Of a stretch of 64,000 nucleotides of DNA, positions 13,046 to 21,218 are shown piece by piece. Position numbers and translations under genes: made by a program. The stretch is from Bacteriovoracaceae bacterium. Its GTDB lineage: Bacteria; Bdellovibrionota; Bacteriovoracia; Bacteriovoracales; Bacteriovoracaceae. Where the stretch lies: contig JAHDBN010000010.1 of assembly GCA_020630335.1 (NCBI GenBank), positions 1 to 64,000 on the forward strand, in the 5' to 3' direction. Below the pieces are notes generated by a model. The model was not told where the DNA came from, ran no database searches, and was given only the letters and a program-made list of their open reading frames with translations. Numbering within the stretch: position 1 is the stretch's first letter; each line of letters begins with the position of its first letter.

Positions 13046-15371
13046 CTCCATCTCCTTTTATTTTAATACTTTTTTCTGGTGCATAGTCTCCAAAATCTAA
13101 AATGTAATCACCATCACCAAGCCCTTCAATCAAGACCTCTCCTGTTTCATCACAAAATGCTTGAGTTAGACTTTTTCTATTTTCATCTAATACATCTACC
13201 ACCACATTGGTTAGACTTTTTTCTTTATAAGAGAACTTTGCTTTAATATAAAACTTACTTTTCCTTGATATTTTAATAACATTCCCAGACTTATAACTAG
13301 GCACAATAAATGTTGAGTCATTCTCAACCTCTTCTCCAGGTTTAATATCAAAATTATTGATTTCAAAATTATTCCCAACATATGGAGTAAGGTTACCAAT
13401 CGCTATAGGTAGGCCTCCTAATTTTGCCTGATAGTTTCCTTCTTCATCTGCATTCATTTTTACTCTTCTTGATTTTTCAAACTCATTCAACTCAAAAATA
13501 CTAAAACTTCCAAAGATTGGTCGCGAGAGAGCAAACTTACCATCGACCATTACCAATGCATGCCCAATATTAAGCTGATTTTTAAATTTCTCAGTATCTG
13601 AATCCCACTGAGTATCAGATCGGGCGGTAAAATAAGGATTGTCATAATTCCCACTCAAGCTTAAATTCTCTCTATCATTACTTTTTACGTAGCCAAGATC
13701 AACACCATAACCAGGTAGACTGCTAACTGACTCATATCCAGCGTTAAGCGAGTGATCTCCATTCGAGTGCAAAGTTCCATTCAGTTCTATAGGTTTTTTA
13801 TCATTAATATAATCAAAACTAAGCGATAAAGTATAATCCTCATCGTTGTTAAATCTTTCTTTGATAAAACTTAAACTAGAAGTCCAATTTTTAGAAAAGC
13901 GCTTTCCAACTTTGAGTTGAATTTTTTCTTGCTCTCCTATCCCCCACTTTCTCCCGTAATTAAGACTAACATTCCACTGATTTTCAATTCGAAACTGAGC
14001 ATTCGCATCGAACGTCCACATATCTGATACATTCGGAGAAAAATTATACTTAGGTGAAAAATCTTTAGATTCATGTGATAAGTTTACAGAAATTCCTCCA
14101 AGCCCAAGGTTTGATTTATTGTGATATTGATAATACCAACCTAGATCAACTGCATACCCTCGTTTACTCGATTTTCTCAATGAACTTAAACCAGTAGCAA
14201 GACTCATATTCCCTAAGATACTTGCATAGCGTCCTTCTAAACCAATTAAAGAAAAATTATCACTAAAGTTTAATTGATTAAACAAACTTAGATTTTGGCC
14301 TATACCATACCCAAAGTTTGAAGAAAAATTTTTAGTATTGTGAAATTTATTTTTGAAATCTCTTCCTAAAGAAAGTTCATCATCAAAATAACTGATCTGG
14401 AAATCACTATATCCTTTACGAAGCAATGAATAGTCATAAGCTTCTCCAAACTCTAAAGTTTCAACTTGCCCGTCTAGATATCTTATTTTAAGTTCTATTT
14501 TACTTACACCTCGTGGTAAAGAAAAGCCTGATATAATATGCTCTCCTGCTGGATATGATTTTTTTTGATAAATTCTTTTATTAATAAAAATGCTTACCCA
14601 GGCGGGGCGATCTAAAAAGAAAGAATACTCATTGTTTTTTCTAGTTTTAAGTTCAGGTCGAAGAGACTGTTCTTTTATTATAGAAATCCCTCCTCCCTTT
14701 AATCCCTCCATAACTCCTGATCGAGAATGAATAATATCTCCACCTTGAATACGTAGCGAAGGCCTTCTTAAGTCTTTTACCAAGGTTACTTTTTCAAACG
14801 AAAACCGCTCGTTAGCTTTTCTCGAATACTCTCCCTCTAAAACAATATCTGAGATATTCAGCCCAAAATCACCATGATAATCAAGATCATTTGTTGACTG
14901 ATTATAGTTATAAAAATGGTTAGTAAATAGTGACCATGATTTATTAGTATTCACTTCTAAGAAGTTTTGATCTGAAAAGTTATCAAAACTTCTTAATCTC
15001 TGTTTTGCTTTTGGTATAATGAAAAGTGCAAGACGTTCATGATTTAGCTCATAATCAAGAGAATACTTCTTTAAATCTTCAATTTTTATTTTCTCATATT
15101 CATCTAAGAAGACTAATGCCTCATTTTTAAAATACTTTCCCAGGATTTCTTTAAATATCACTGTATCTTCAATTAAATGATCTCCTGATTGAATAGTTAG
15201 ATTTATTTCTTTAAGTTTTTTCCCATCGATGAAAACTCCATATAGAGCATTCTCACTTGTTAGTTTTTCACCGAAAGCTTCAAGGTAAAGAGATTCTTCA
15301 TCAAGGAATGGTTCTTCACTTTTTAACTCCATACTAGCTAGGAATAAAAAAATGAAGAACACATAATTCAT
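13008..15371 (-). CDS. Outer-membrane usher of a chaperone-usher pilus
   Basis: 787 residues with a signal peptide. The usher forms the outer-membrane pore that catalyses pilin polymerisation. An N-terminal region (about 20-130) precedes a long beta-barrel. The segment YPAGEHIISGFSLPRGVSKI resembles the plug-proximal YPAG...LP.G motif of ushers in the alternative (CFA/I-Coo/alpha-like) and archaic branches. Alternating aromatic/polar strands continue to about 640, and a C-terminal carboxypeptidase-like beta domain (VVVDVLDENRKSLTQAFCDETG) follows. The length is slightly shorter than classical FimD (about 850). The gene lies 5 bp after the chaperone gene. The exact usher clade is uncertain. 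Confidence 0.85.
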   Translation of the reverse strand: MNYVFFIFLFLASMELKSEEPFLDEESLYLEAFGEKLTSENALYGVFIDGKKLKEINLTIQSGDHLIEDTVIFKEILGKYFKNEALVFLDEYEKIKIEDLKKYSLDYELNHERLALFIIPKAKQRLRSFDNFSDQNFLEVNTNKSWSLFTNHFYNYNQSTNDLDYHGDFGLNISDIVLEGEYSRKANERFSFEKVTLVKDLRRPSLRIQGGDIIHSRSGVMEGLKGGGISIIKEQSLRPELKTRKNNEYSFFLDRPAWVSIFINKRIYQKKSYPAGEHIISGFSLPRGVSKIELKIRYLDGQVETLEFGEAYDYSLLRKGYSDFQISYFDDELSLGRDFKNKFHNTKNFSSNFGYGIGQNLSLFNQLNFSDNFSLIGLEGRYASILGNMSLATGLSSLRKSSKRGYAVDLGWYYQYHNKSNLGLGGISVNLSHESKDFSPKYNFSPNVSDMWTFDANAQFRIENQWNVSLNYGRKWGIGEQEKIQLKVGKRFSKNWTSSLSFIKERFNNDEDYTLSLSFDYINDKKPIELNGTLHSNGDHSLNAGYESVSSLPGYGVDLGYVKSNDRENLSLSGNYDNPYFTARSDTQWDSDTEKFKNQLNIGHALVMVDGKFALSRPIFGSFSIFELNEFEKSRRVKMNADEEGNYQAKLGGLPIAIGNLTPYVGNNFEINNFDIKPGEEVENDSTFIVPSYKSGNVIKISRKSKFYIKAKFSYKEKSLTNVVVDVLDENRKSLTQAFCDETGEVLIEGLGDGDYILDFGDYAPEKSIKIKGDGDEVLDLGHIILR

Positions 15372-15376
15372 TTAAG

Positions 15377-16099
15377 TTATATTTGGATTTCAATGTTACT
15401 AGAACTTATATTTTTACTACTAAACTCCCTTGGTAACTCTACAACAAACTCTCTTTGTGAGTTTGCAAGGATACTATAAAGATATATTCCCCTCATCTCA
15501 TTTTTTAATAATTTACGAGAAACTCCATTTACCTTAATCCTTACGATTAAATCGCTTAGTAAATGATGCTTATTGCCTGAGTTATCCATTTTCACTATTA
15601 GTCTTCCATTTTCAATTTTACTAGAAACTACTTTTACTTTTGATTTAAATTTTTCAGAAGCAACATAAACAGAAGCTATATACCTTGAAACGATTTGCAT
15701 TTTTCCACCATTAATTTTCTTCTTAGAAAAATTTAATGGCACTTGTTCTACTACTAATCTAAACGATCTTTCCAAATCCTTAATTTCCCCACCTTTCCAA
15801 ACAATTTTAATATCTTTTTTGTGAGATTTTCCTGATTTTTTAGGAAACAAAATTGCCTTCTTAGGATACACCTGAAAAAGTTCTTCTGCTGGCTTCCCAT
15901 ACTTCTTACGATCTTCTTCTTTTCTATACTCAATTCTAACTTTAATTGCTTCTGGAAGCTCAGTCGAGTTGATGGCCGTAAAATTGAATACTGATTGATT
16001 TCCTGAAGGAGCTAAGTATCCGGCCATTGGTGTTAATCTTAAAGCGTAAATATTAAATGAACTAAAAATTAAAATACTTAAAAAAATTATTGATTTCAT
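15377..16099 (-). CDS. Periplasmic pilus chaperone
   Basis: 240 residues with a signal peptide ending near IYA. It has the two-domain immunoglobulin layout of PapD-like chaperones. The first domain carries VYPKKAILFPKKSGKS, the G1-type donor-strand region with alternating hydrophobics, and FRLVVEQVPL. The second domain includes RLIVKMDNSGNKHHLLSDL, corresponding to the N.G..H.....L motif of the family. It should bind pilin subunits in the periplasm and deliver them to the usher encoded just downstream. AAGGAG precedes the ATG. An intercistronic stem-loop separates it from the pilin gene. Confidence 0.85.
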   Translation of the reverse strand: MKSIIFLSILIFSSFNIYALRLTPMAGYLAPSGNQSVFNFTAINSTELPEAIKVRIEYRKEEDRKKYGKPAEELFQVYPKKAILFPKKSGKSHKKDIKIVWKGGEIKDLERSFRLVVEQVPLNFSKKKINGGKMQIVSRYIASVYVASEKFKSKVKVVSSKIENGRLIVKMDNSGNKHHLLSDLIVRIKVNGVSRKLLKNEMRGIYLYSILANSQREFVVELPREFSSKNISSSNIEIQI

Positions 16100-16117
16100 T
16101 TTGATTCTCCTTTTTTA

Positions 16118-16152
16118 TTAACCAAGGTAGAGCTAAACTCTACCTTGGTTAA
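16118..16152 (-). promoter_or_regulatory. Intercistronic stem-loop between pilin and chaperone genes
   Basis: TTAACCAAGGTAGAG and CTCTACCTTGGTTAA pair perfectly over 15 bp with a 5-nt loop, 10 bp after the pilin stop. No U-tract follows, so it looks like an mRNA-stabilising or partial-attenuation stem that would raise pilin over chaperone and usher. Such stems are known after major pilin genes in other pilus operons. Confidence 0.8.
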
Positions 16153-16162
16153 TCAAGTTTTC

Positions 16163-16669
16163 TTACTTCCCTTCTCCTGGAAGTGAACAAGATAAGTAAA
16201 CTACATCTTCATACGTACCGGCTGCTTTTGTTGAATCTCCTGAAAGAGTAATGTCTAGAGCTCCTTTCATCGAACCGTGACTACTTCTTCCATCTAACTT
16301 CTCATACACATTAGGCTGAATCATACTAATTGTTGAGTTGTCGTTCCCTTCACTCGCTACATACTTTAAAGCATAATCAAAGATTTGAGTAGAATCACTA
16401 TTATGTACAACTTTGGCTCCTTGTCCTGATGCAATTTGGATTTCTAATCCACTTGGATCATTCCCGTAAGCAACCATGTTGGCCACAACACTTCTACTTT
16501 CTCCATTAGCTAAGTCTAATGCAGTTGCCTTTGCAGTTGGCTGTACATCAATCTCGCAAAAGCTTTCTAGTTTTCCTCGTAAGATAAAACTATCAGTAGT
16601 TGCTCCTAGTGTACTTACTGAATACATAATTGCTAATGTTAACATTCCTAAAGTCTTTGTTCCTTTCAT
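16163..16669 (-). CDS. Major pilin subunit, chaperone-usher type
   Basis: 168 residues; the signal peptide cleaves near STLGA. The mature protein starts with the beta-strand ATTDSFILRGKLESFCEIDV, a plausible donor strand followed by the first cysteine. It ends in GTYEDVVYLSCSLP with the second cysteine, the disulfide and end-strand arrangement of small pilins in the spore-coat-U/archaic and alternative families. It is first in the operon, is followed by a stable stem-loop and has a strong GGGGA ribosome site, as expected for the most abundant subunit. Transcription should start at the sigma-54 element about 50 bp upstream. Identity as pilin depends strongly on context. Confidence 0.8.
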   Translation of the reverse strand: MKGTKTLGMLTLAIMYSVSTLGATTDSFILRGKLESFCEIDVQPTAKATALDLANGESRSVVANMVAYGNDPSGLEIQIASGQGAKVVHNSDSTQIFDYALKYVASEGNDNSTISMIQPNVYEKLDGRSSHGSMKGALDITLSGDSTKAAGTYEDVVYLSCSLPGEGK

Positions 16670-16719
16670 TCTTTTCCCCTTTTGGTTATCACCCTTTATT
16701 GAGTGTTACCATCAAGTAA

Positions 16720-16735
16720 AGCAAGACCAATGCCA
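16720..16735 (-). promoter_or_regulatory. Sigma-54 promoter of the pilus operon
   Basis: The minus strand reads TGGCAT-TGGTC-TTGCT, very close to the -24/-12 consensus TGGCAC-N5-TTGCA with the invariant GG-N10-GC. It lies 51 bp from the pilin start, next to a divergent sigma-54-dependent activator gene. Confidence 0.88.
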
Positions 16736-16776
16736 ACCTTAAGCTACTGAAATTAAAAGAAATTTTTCAAATACTT

Positions 16777-16823
16777 TGTTCCGAAAAGAAACAGTGTTTC
16801 ATTTTTGATATAATAGAAACACT
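16777..16823. promoter_or_regulatory. Activator sites in the divergent pilin/regulator region
   Basis: TGTTCC-GAAAA-GAAACA (16777-16793) is a one-mismatch copy of the 17-bp dyad at 12149-12165. Next to it AGTGTTTC (16793-16800) and GAAACACT (16816-16823) form a perfect 8-bp inverted repeat around a TATAAT box. The block sits 42-88 bp upstream of the pilin -24 element, a suitable enhancer distance. Confidence 0.7.
16809..16814 (+). promoter_or_regulatory. Likely -10 box of the NtrC-type regulator gene
   Basis: TATAAT lies 36 bp upstream of the GTG start, inside the spacer of the GTGTTTC/GAAACAC inverted repeat. Binding there would cover the promoter, which suggests negative autoregulation. 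No good -35 hexamer is visible. Confidence 0.6.
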
Positions 16824-16849
16824 AATTAACTCTTCGAGAGGAGCATTCG

Positions 16850-18166
16850 GTGGACACTATATTAATCTGTGAAGATGACTTATATCTCGCGAATATTGTA
16901 GAGAAAGCAATTTCTCAAAAATTAAATTTAAGGAGTTCTAAAACTCATACTTATGAAGATGCAAAAAAACTAAATGAAGACTTCTCTATCATTCTTCTTG
17001 ATATCAACTTACCTGATGGAAACGGAAAAGAACTCGTAACTCACTTTAAAAAGACGCTTCCAAATTCAAAGATTATTATGATGTCAGCAGAGAAATCCTC
17101 AGCTCAAATCATTGAGTGTATGAAGTTAGGCGCACATAACTATATACCTAAGCCTTTTAAACTAGCAGAGATCACTTCCGCTGTAGAAGAATGCCTTAGT
17201 AAAGATAGTCAACTCTCAAGTCACTCTTCAACGAAATTTGAGATAAAAAGTAAAAGTGAGAAGGTTCTTTACGCATATAGTGTTATCGATAAAGTTAAAG
17301 ACAAAAACATTAATATCCATATTCAAGGTGAAAGTGGTACAGGAAAAGAAATTTTCACCAAAGCTCTTGCCTTGAAGAGTAATAAAAAAGTGGTCAGTGT
17401 TAATTGCCCTGCTATTCCTTCTAATTTAGCTGAGTCAGAACTTTTCGGTCATATAAAAGGATCTTTCACGGGTGCCGATTCTGATAGAACAGGAAAGTTC
17501 GAAGAAGCAAATGGTGGAATTCTCTTTTTAGATGAAATTGCTGATTTATCTTTAGAGATACAATCTAAAATTTTGAGAGTGCTTCAAGAAAGAGAAATTG
17601 AAAAACTGGGATCTAATAAAAAAATTCCTCTTGATGTTCAACTAGTCTCTGCAAGCAGTAAGAATCTAAAAAAAGAAATTGATGAAGGCAACTTTAGATT
17701 AGATTTATTTTATCGATTAGCTGATATCGAAGTAGAATTACCCTCTTTAAAAGATAGGACTGAAGATATCGAGTATCTTTGCTCTGAATTTCTAAAAGAG
17801 TTTTCATTGGAGTTTTCCGAGCCAACTAAAACTCTAACTCAAAAAGCTCTTAACATACTTAAAAAATACACCTGGCCAGGAAACATAAGAGAGTTAAGAA
17901 GCATTATTAGAAGAGTAGCAATATTATCTGATGGCCAAGTTATCGATGAGGATAATATCCCAGAACACTTGACACAAAACAAGACAAAAGAAGCAAGGCC
18001 TGAAGTAAGTTCTAGGAGTTTAGCAGGAAAAGAAAAAGACTTAATCATAGAAGTTCTCAGTAAAAACAATCAAAACATGTCGGCTTCCGCTAAGGAACTT
18101 GGTATCGGTAGAACAACACTTTACAGAAAATTAAAAAAATATGGAATCAACTCAGATGAAAACTAA
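16850..18166 (+). CDS. NtrC-family sigma-54-dependent response regulator
   Basis: 438 residues. The receiver domain (1-118) carries the acidic pocket CEDD, phosphoacceptor Asp51 (LLDINLPDG) and Lys101. The AAA+ domain (about 135-365) has Walker A GESGTGKE (160-167), the sigma-54 contact loop GSFTGA (204-209, a Ser variant of GAFTGA) and Walker B GGILFLDEI. A Fis-type helix-turn-helix closes the protein (ASAKELGIGRTTLYRKLKKY). It should activate -24/-12 promoters on phosphorylation; the two found here, for the pilus operon and the vWA/LRR gene, are the obvious targets. The GTG start is fixed by GAGAGGAG six bases upstream. The mini-kinase-like gene overlaps its end. Confidence 0.93.
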   Translation: MDTILICEDDLYLANIVEKAISQKLNLRSSKTHTYEDAKKLNEDFSIILLDINLPDGNGKELVTHFKKTLPNSKIIMMSAEKSSAQIIECMKLGAHNYIPKPFKLAEITSAVEECLSKDSQLSSHSSTKFEIKSKSEKVLYAYSVIDKVKDKNINIHIQGESGTGKEIFTKALALKSNKKVVSVNCPAIPSNLAESELFGHIKGSFTGADSDRTGKFEEANGGILFLDEIADLSLEIQSKILRVLQEREIEKLGSNKKIPLDVQLVSASSKNLKKEIDEGNFRLDLFYRLADIEVELPSLKDRTEDIEYLCSEFLKEFSLEFSEPTKTLTQKALNILKKYTWPGNIRELRSIIRRVAILSDGQVIDEDNIPEHLTQNKTKEARPEVSSRSLAGKEKDLIIEVLSKNNQNMSASAKELGIGRTTLYRKLKKYGINSDEN

Positions 18167-18329
18167 AGAAGAAATTAAATTACTTCACCATCAACTTATA
18201 AATCACTTTAACTGCATTCAAGGATTTGTTGAGCTCTTAGAGATGTCTCCAGATGATAAAGAACTACTTCAGCAGATAAAAGAAGTCTTACCTATATTCA
18301 AGAAAGACCTTGATAGAATTATTGAGTAA
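18141..18329 (+). CDS. Mini DHp-like protein overlapping the response regulator
   Basis: 62 residues, or 57 if translated from the ATG at 18156. The sequence LHHQLINHFNCIQGFVELLE resembles the H-box helix of histidine kinases and Spo0B/ChpT-type phosphotransferases (H-x-L...N....I.GF.ELL). A second helix (ELLQQIKEVLPIFKKDLDRI) could complete a two-helix hairpin that dimerises to a four-helix bundle. No ATPase domain follows. The gene overlaps the regulator by 26 bp, suggesting coupled synthesis. It may be a phosphotransfer partner for the regulator, or what remains of a degraded kinase. Confidence 0.55.
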   Translation: MESTQMKTKEEIKLLHHQLINHFNCIQGFVELLEMSPDDKELLQQIKEVLPIFKKDLDRIIE

Positions 18330-18581
18330 TGAATATTTTGAAAAAACATCCATTAAAGTTAAATCTTTCGGAGATGCTCAATAACTAGTAATAAGAGAAG
18401 AGCCGATACAGTTAGGATTGGTTGTTTCACGGAAGGTATTGCCTCTATATGTCTGCAAATACTACAGAAATTTGGAGCTCAAAGCTATGGTTTGAGTGCA
18501 ACTCAAAAAAAGTAAATACTTTAAATACATAGAGGAAGGCAAGACATTCGGGAAATTATTCCAAAATGGGTTTTAATAAAA
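18330..18581 (+). other. Gene-free stretch, possible relic of a kinase ATPase domain
   Basis: No intact gene is present. After the mini-DHp stop, one plus frame around 18440-18522 reads EGIASICLQILQKFGA, reminiscent of the last helix of a histidine-kinase ATPase domain (GLGLSI...I....GG), but the N and G1 boxes are absent and frames are broken. A short palindrome TTTGAGT-GCA-ACTCAAA is also present. Decay of a longer kinase gene is a guess. Confidence 0.25.
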
Positions 18582-18611
18582 TCAGCAAGAGAATAACTCT
18601 TCTCTTGCTGA
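18582..18611 (-). terminator. Terminator of sodA
   Basis: TCAGCAAGAGAA and TTCTCTTGCTGA make a perfect 12-bp stem with a 6-nt loop. On the minus strand it is followed by TTTTATTAAAA, and it lies 15 bp past the sodA stop. Confidence 0.85.
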
Positions 18612-18625
18612 TTATCTATAGATCC

Positions 18626-19234
18626 TTATTTATGCTTAGCAAACTCAGCAGAAACAAAGTCCCAATTTACTACATTCCAAAAAGCTGAAACATAATCTGG
18701 TCTTCTGTTTTGATAATTAAGATAATATGCATGCTCCCAAACATCTAACCCCATAATTGGTGTTCCATTAACAGACTCAGAGTTCATTAATGGATTATCT
18801 TGATTAGCTGTTGAAGTAACTTTTAATTTACCGTTCCCGTCAACAATAAGCCATGCCCATCCAGATCCAAATCTTGTTTTAGCAGCATTAGAAAACTCTT
18901 CTTTTAAATTATCAAAAGATCCAAAAGAATCATTTATTGCATCTGCTAACTCACCACTGGGAGCACCACCACCATTTGGTGACATCGAATTCCAAAAAAT
19001 TCCATGATTATAATAACCTCCACCATTATTTCTAATTCCAGCTGATTCATTTGTGATATTAGAAAAAATATCATTTAAAGATTTGTTAGCGTTATCAGTC
19101 CCTTCAATCGCTTTCATAAATTTATTGAAATACCCTTGATGATGCTTTGAATAATGAAGCTCCATTGTACGAGCATCCATATGAGGCTCAAGTGCATCAT
19201 AAGAGTAAGGTAATTCTGGAAAACTAAAACTCAT
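18626..19234 (-). CDS. sodA: Superoxide dismutase, Mn/Fe type (probably Mn)
   Basis: 202 residues, cytosolic (no signal peptide). It dismutates superoxide to peroxide and oxygen. Metal ligands are visible as His27 ([10 protein letters not shown]), His77 (YNHGIFW), Asp164 and His168 (DVWEHAYY). Gln145 in NQDNPLM and Gly residues before the second ligand (GGGYYNH) are the positions that mark manganese rather than iron enzymes; metal use remains inference. AAAAGGAG precedes the ATG and a strong terminator follows. It is preceded by gpmA with a 28-bp gap. Confidence 0.93.
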   Translation of the reverse strand: MSFSFPELPYSYDALEPHMDARTMELHYSKHHQGYFNKFMKAIEGTDNANKSLNDIFSNITNESAGIRNNGGGYYNHGIFWNSMSPNGGGAPSGELADAINDSFGSFDNLKEEFSNAAKTRFGSGWAWLIVDGNGKLKVTSTANQDNPLMNSESVNGTPIMGLDVWEHAYYLNYQNRRPDYVSAFWNVVNWDFVSAEFAKHK

Positions 19235-19262
19235 TTTTTTCTCCTTTTAAGTTAGTTCTAAA

Positions 19263-19925
19263 TTAATTAATAAATTCTCTACTTATAAAATTTAATTCTT
19301 TATTTAAGGTAATTTTAATAGGCCTTCCTGTTGGAATTTCTAATTGGTTAATATCATCATTACTTATATTTTCTAAATGCTTAATTAGAGCACGTAAACT
19401 ATTACCATGAGCTGCAATCAACACTGACTCTCCCATTAAAACTTTTTTTGAAATTTCATCTTCCCAAAAAGGAATAACCCTTTGACAAGTATTTTCAAGA
19501 CTCTCTCCAGTTGGATAAGTATTTAATCCTTTATAAAGCGTAGGAACTTCTTGAATTTCTGATTGTGGAGGTTTAGTCGAAAAACTTCTTCTCCAGGTAT
19601 GAACTTGCTCTTTACCATGAAGTTCTCGCATCTCTTCTTTATTTTTCCCTTGAAGAGATCCATAATGCCTTTCATTTAAGCGCCAATCTTTTAAAACAGG
19701 AATATTCATCTGATCTGCATTTTCTAATAAAAGCCAACAAGTGTGAATGGCCCTTTTAAGCATTGAAGTGTAAGCAAAGCTAAACTTATGGTTTTTTAAC
19801 TTGGTGCCAGCATCTTTAGCTTCTTTAATACCTTGTTCAGAAAGAGAAACATCTGTCCAGCCAGTAAAAAGCCCTAATTTATTCCACTCACTTTGCCCGT
19901 GTCTAACTAAGATTAATTCATACAT
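19263..19925 (-). CDS. gpmA: 2,3-bisphosphoglycerate-dependent phosphoglycerate mutase
   Basis: 220 residues. It interconverts 3- and 2-phosphoglycerate in glycolysis. The catalytic signature is LVRHGQSEWN with phospho-His9, followed by LFTGWTDVSLSEQG. ERHYGSLQG supplies the catalytic Glu, and the second histidine is in AAHGNS. It is shorter than the E. coli enzyme (250 residues), like the compact forms in several other bacteria. AAAGGA lies upstream of the ATG. Confidence 0.93.
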   Translation of the reverse strand: MYELILVRHGQSEWNKLGLFTGWTDVSLSEQGIKEAKDAGTKLKNHKFSFAYTSMLKRAIHTCWLLLENADQMNIPVLKDWRLNERHYGSLQGKNKEEMRELHGKEQVHTWRRSFSTKPPQSEIQEVPTLYKGLNTYPTGESLENTCQRVIPFWEDEISKKVLMGESVLIAAHGNSLRALIKHLENISNDDINQLEIPTGRPIKITLNKELNFISREFIN

Positions 19926-20015
19926 AGATATGTCCTTTCAGCAGCTAGCTTATCAAATTTTTTATCTTCTTACTATTGCCTCTAATTCAAAAGAAAGCAT
20001 TAAATCTATGAAAAA

Positions 20016-20885
20016 ATGACCTACTCATCGCAAAGACTAGACTTTTCTTGTATACTATCACTTCACATGATTTATGATTCTCTATTTCAATGGCATGCAA
20101 GCAAAAGTAGCTACACAAAATCAGTTGTGTTAATGTGCCACGGCCTTACTTTAAAACCTGAAAGACTGCACTCAATTATTGAAGAATTCAATAAAAGAAA
20201 CATTTCAGTTTTGAATATGGCCCTCACTGGACACCGTCAGAATGCAGATAGTAAAAAAAGTACATCTAACTTGTGGTTAGACGAATTTTTCAAGGCATAC
20301 ACAATTGCAAAAAATAAAGCAGATGAGTTAAATGTTGATCTACATTTTCTAGGCTATTCAACAGGTGCTCTTTGTGCTTCTCTTCTTGAAATTCAATCAA
20401 AAGTTTCATTTAAAAGAAAAGTATTTTTGGCTCCAGCTCTAGAGATGAAACCTCTAAGTTTTGGGATGAAATACTTCGCTTATCTTTTTCCATTTTACAG
20501 TATCACTCATACCTCTGCAGATGGGATTGCCTATGACTTTCATATGAATGGTTATAAAGCTTTCTTTTCTCTTTTAAAGAATTTTCAACAAACAAAAACA
20601 AGTATAAAAAACTCTCCTACGCTTATTTTCATGAGAGAAAAAGATGAAATTGTCTCCTATAAAAAACTCATGGATTTTATAGAAAAGAAAAATCTTAATA
20701 ATTGGCAAATTAGAAAGTTCTCAGAAAATCCCAAAACCAAATGTCATCATTTTTGTTTTAGTAAAGATACTATTCATGAGAATGATTGGATAAATTTTAT
20801 TAAAGAGACTTGCTCATACTTAAACGAAATCAATGATGTCGATTTTTCCAAAGCTTATTTCTTGTCTCAAGAAATATCTTTATAA
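20016..20885 (+). CDS. Alpha/beta-hydrolase (serine hydrolase)
   Basis: 289 residues, or 272 from the ATG at 20067, which may be the true start because hydrolase similarity begins after it. The oxyanion region is VVLMCHGLTLKPE and the nucleophile elbow is GYSTGA. An acid residue sits in FMREKDEIVS and the catalytic His is likely in TKCHHFCF, matching the Ser-Asp-His order of monoglyceride-lipase/carboxylesterase-like enzymes. No signal peptide. The substrate is unknown. Its 3' end overlaps the convergent gene by 56 bp. Confidence 0.75.
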   Translation: MTYSSQRLDFSCILSLHMIYDSLFQWHASKSSYTKSVVLMCHGLTLKPERLHSIIEEFNKRNISVLNMALTGHRQNADSKKSTSNLWLDEFFKAYTIAKNKADELNVDLHFLGYSTGALCASLLEIQSKVSFKRKVFLAPALEMKPLSFGMKYFAYLFPFYSITHTSADGIAYDFHMNGYKAFFSLLKNFQQTKTSIKNSPTLIFMREKDEIVSYKKLMDFIEKKNLNNWQIRKFSENPKTKCHHFCFSKDTIHENDWINFIKETCSYLNEINDVDFSKAYFLSQEISL

Positions 20886-21216
20886 AGCTTTTTCCTAAAT
20901 CTCTTGACTCTTCTACTATGGACTCTGTAATCATATCTTCTCTTCTTACTTGATTATTATCATCTTCTCTAACTCTGAAATCGCCAATTTTTAACACTTC
21001 GGAAAGGCATCTTCGATCTCCAAGTATCGCTTTAGCATCTTTACACTCTTCAACTAAAAGTTTTTGATCAACAAGTGTTTTCTTTCTAGATTTTGGCAAT
21101 TCTGTATATCTACAATCTGCATCTTTTATTAAATCTAAATGAGAAGGACAAACTGAATAAATTTGAAAATCTGAACCTAGGCCAAGCAGACTAAAAAATA
21201 AAACTATATATTTCAT
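20830..21216 (-). CDS. Small exported protein of unknown function
   Basis: 128 residues. The start is the ATG at 21216, three bases after the stop of the upstream haem lipoprotein gene and preceded by GGAG. A signal peptide (MKYIVLFFSLLGLGS) is followed by a mature part with four cysteines (CPSH, DCRYTE, EECKD, RRCLSE), which suggests disulfides in the periplasm. I do not recognise the family. Tight spacing indicates an operon with the mono-haem lipoprotein. Confidence 0.7.
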   Translation of the reverse strand: MKYIVLFFSLLGLGSDFQIYSVCPSHLDLIKDADCRYTELPKSRKKTLVDQKLLVEECKDAKAILGDRRCLSEVLKIGDFRVREDDNNQVRREDMITESIVEESRDLGKSFIKIFLETRNKLWKNRHH

Positions 21217-21218
21217 CA

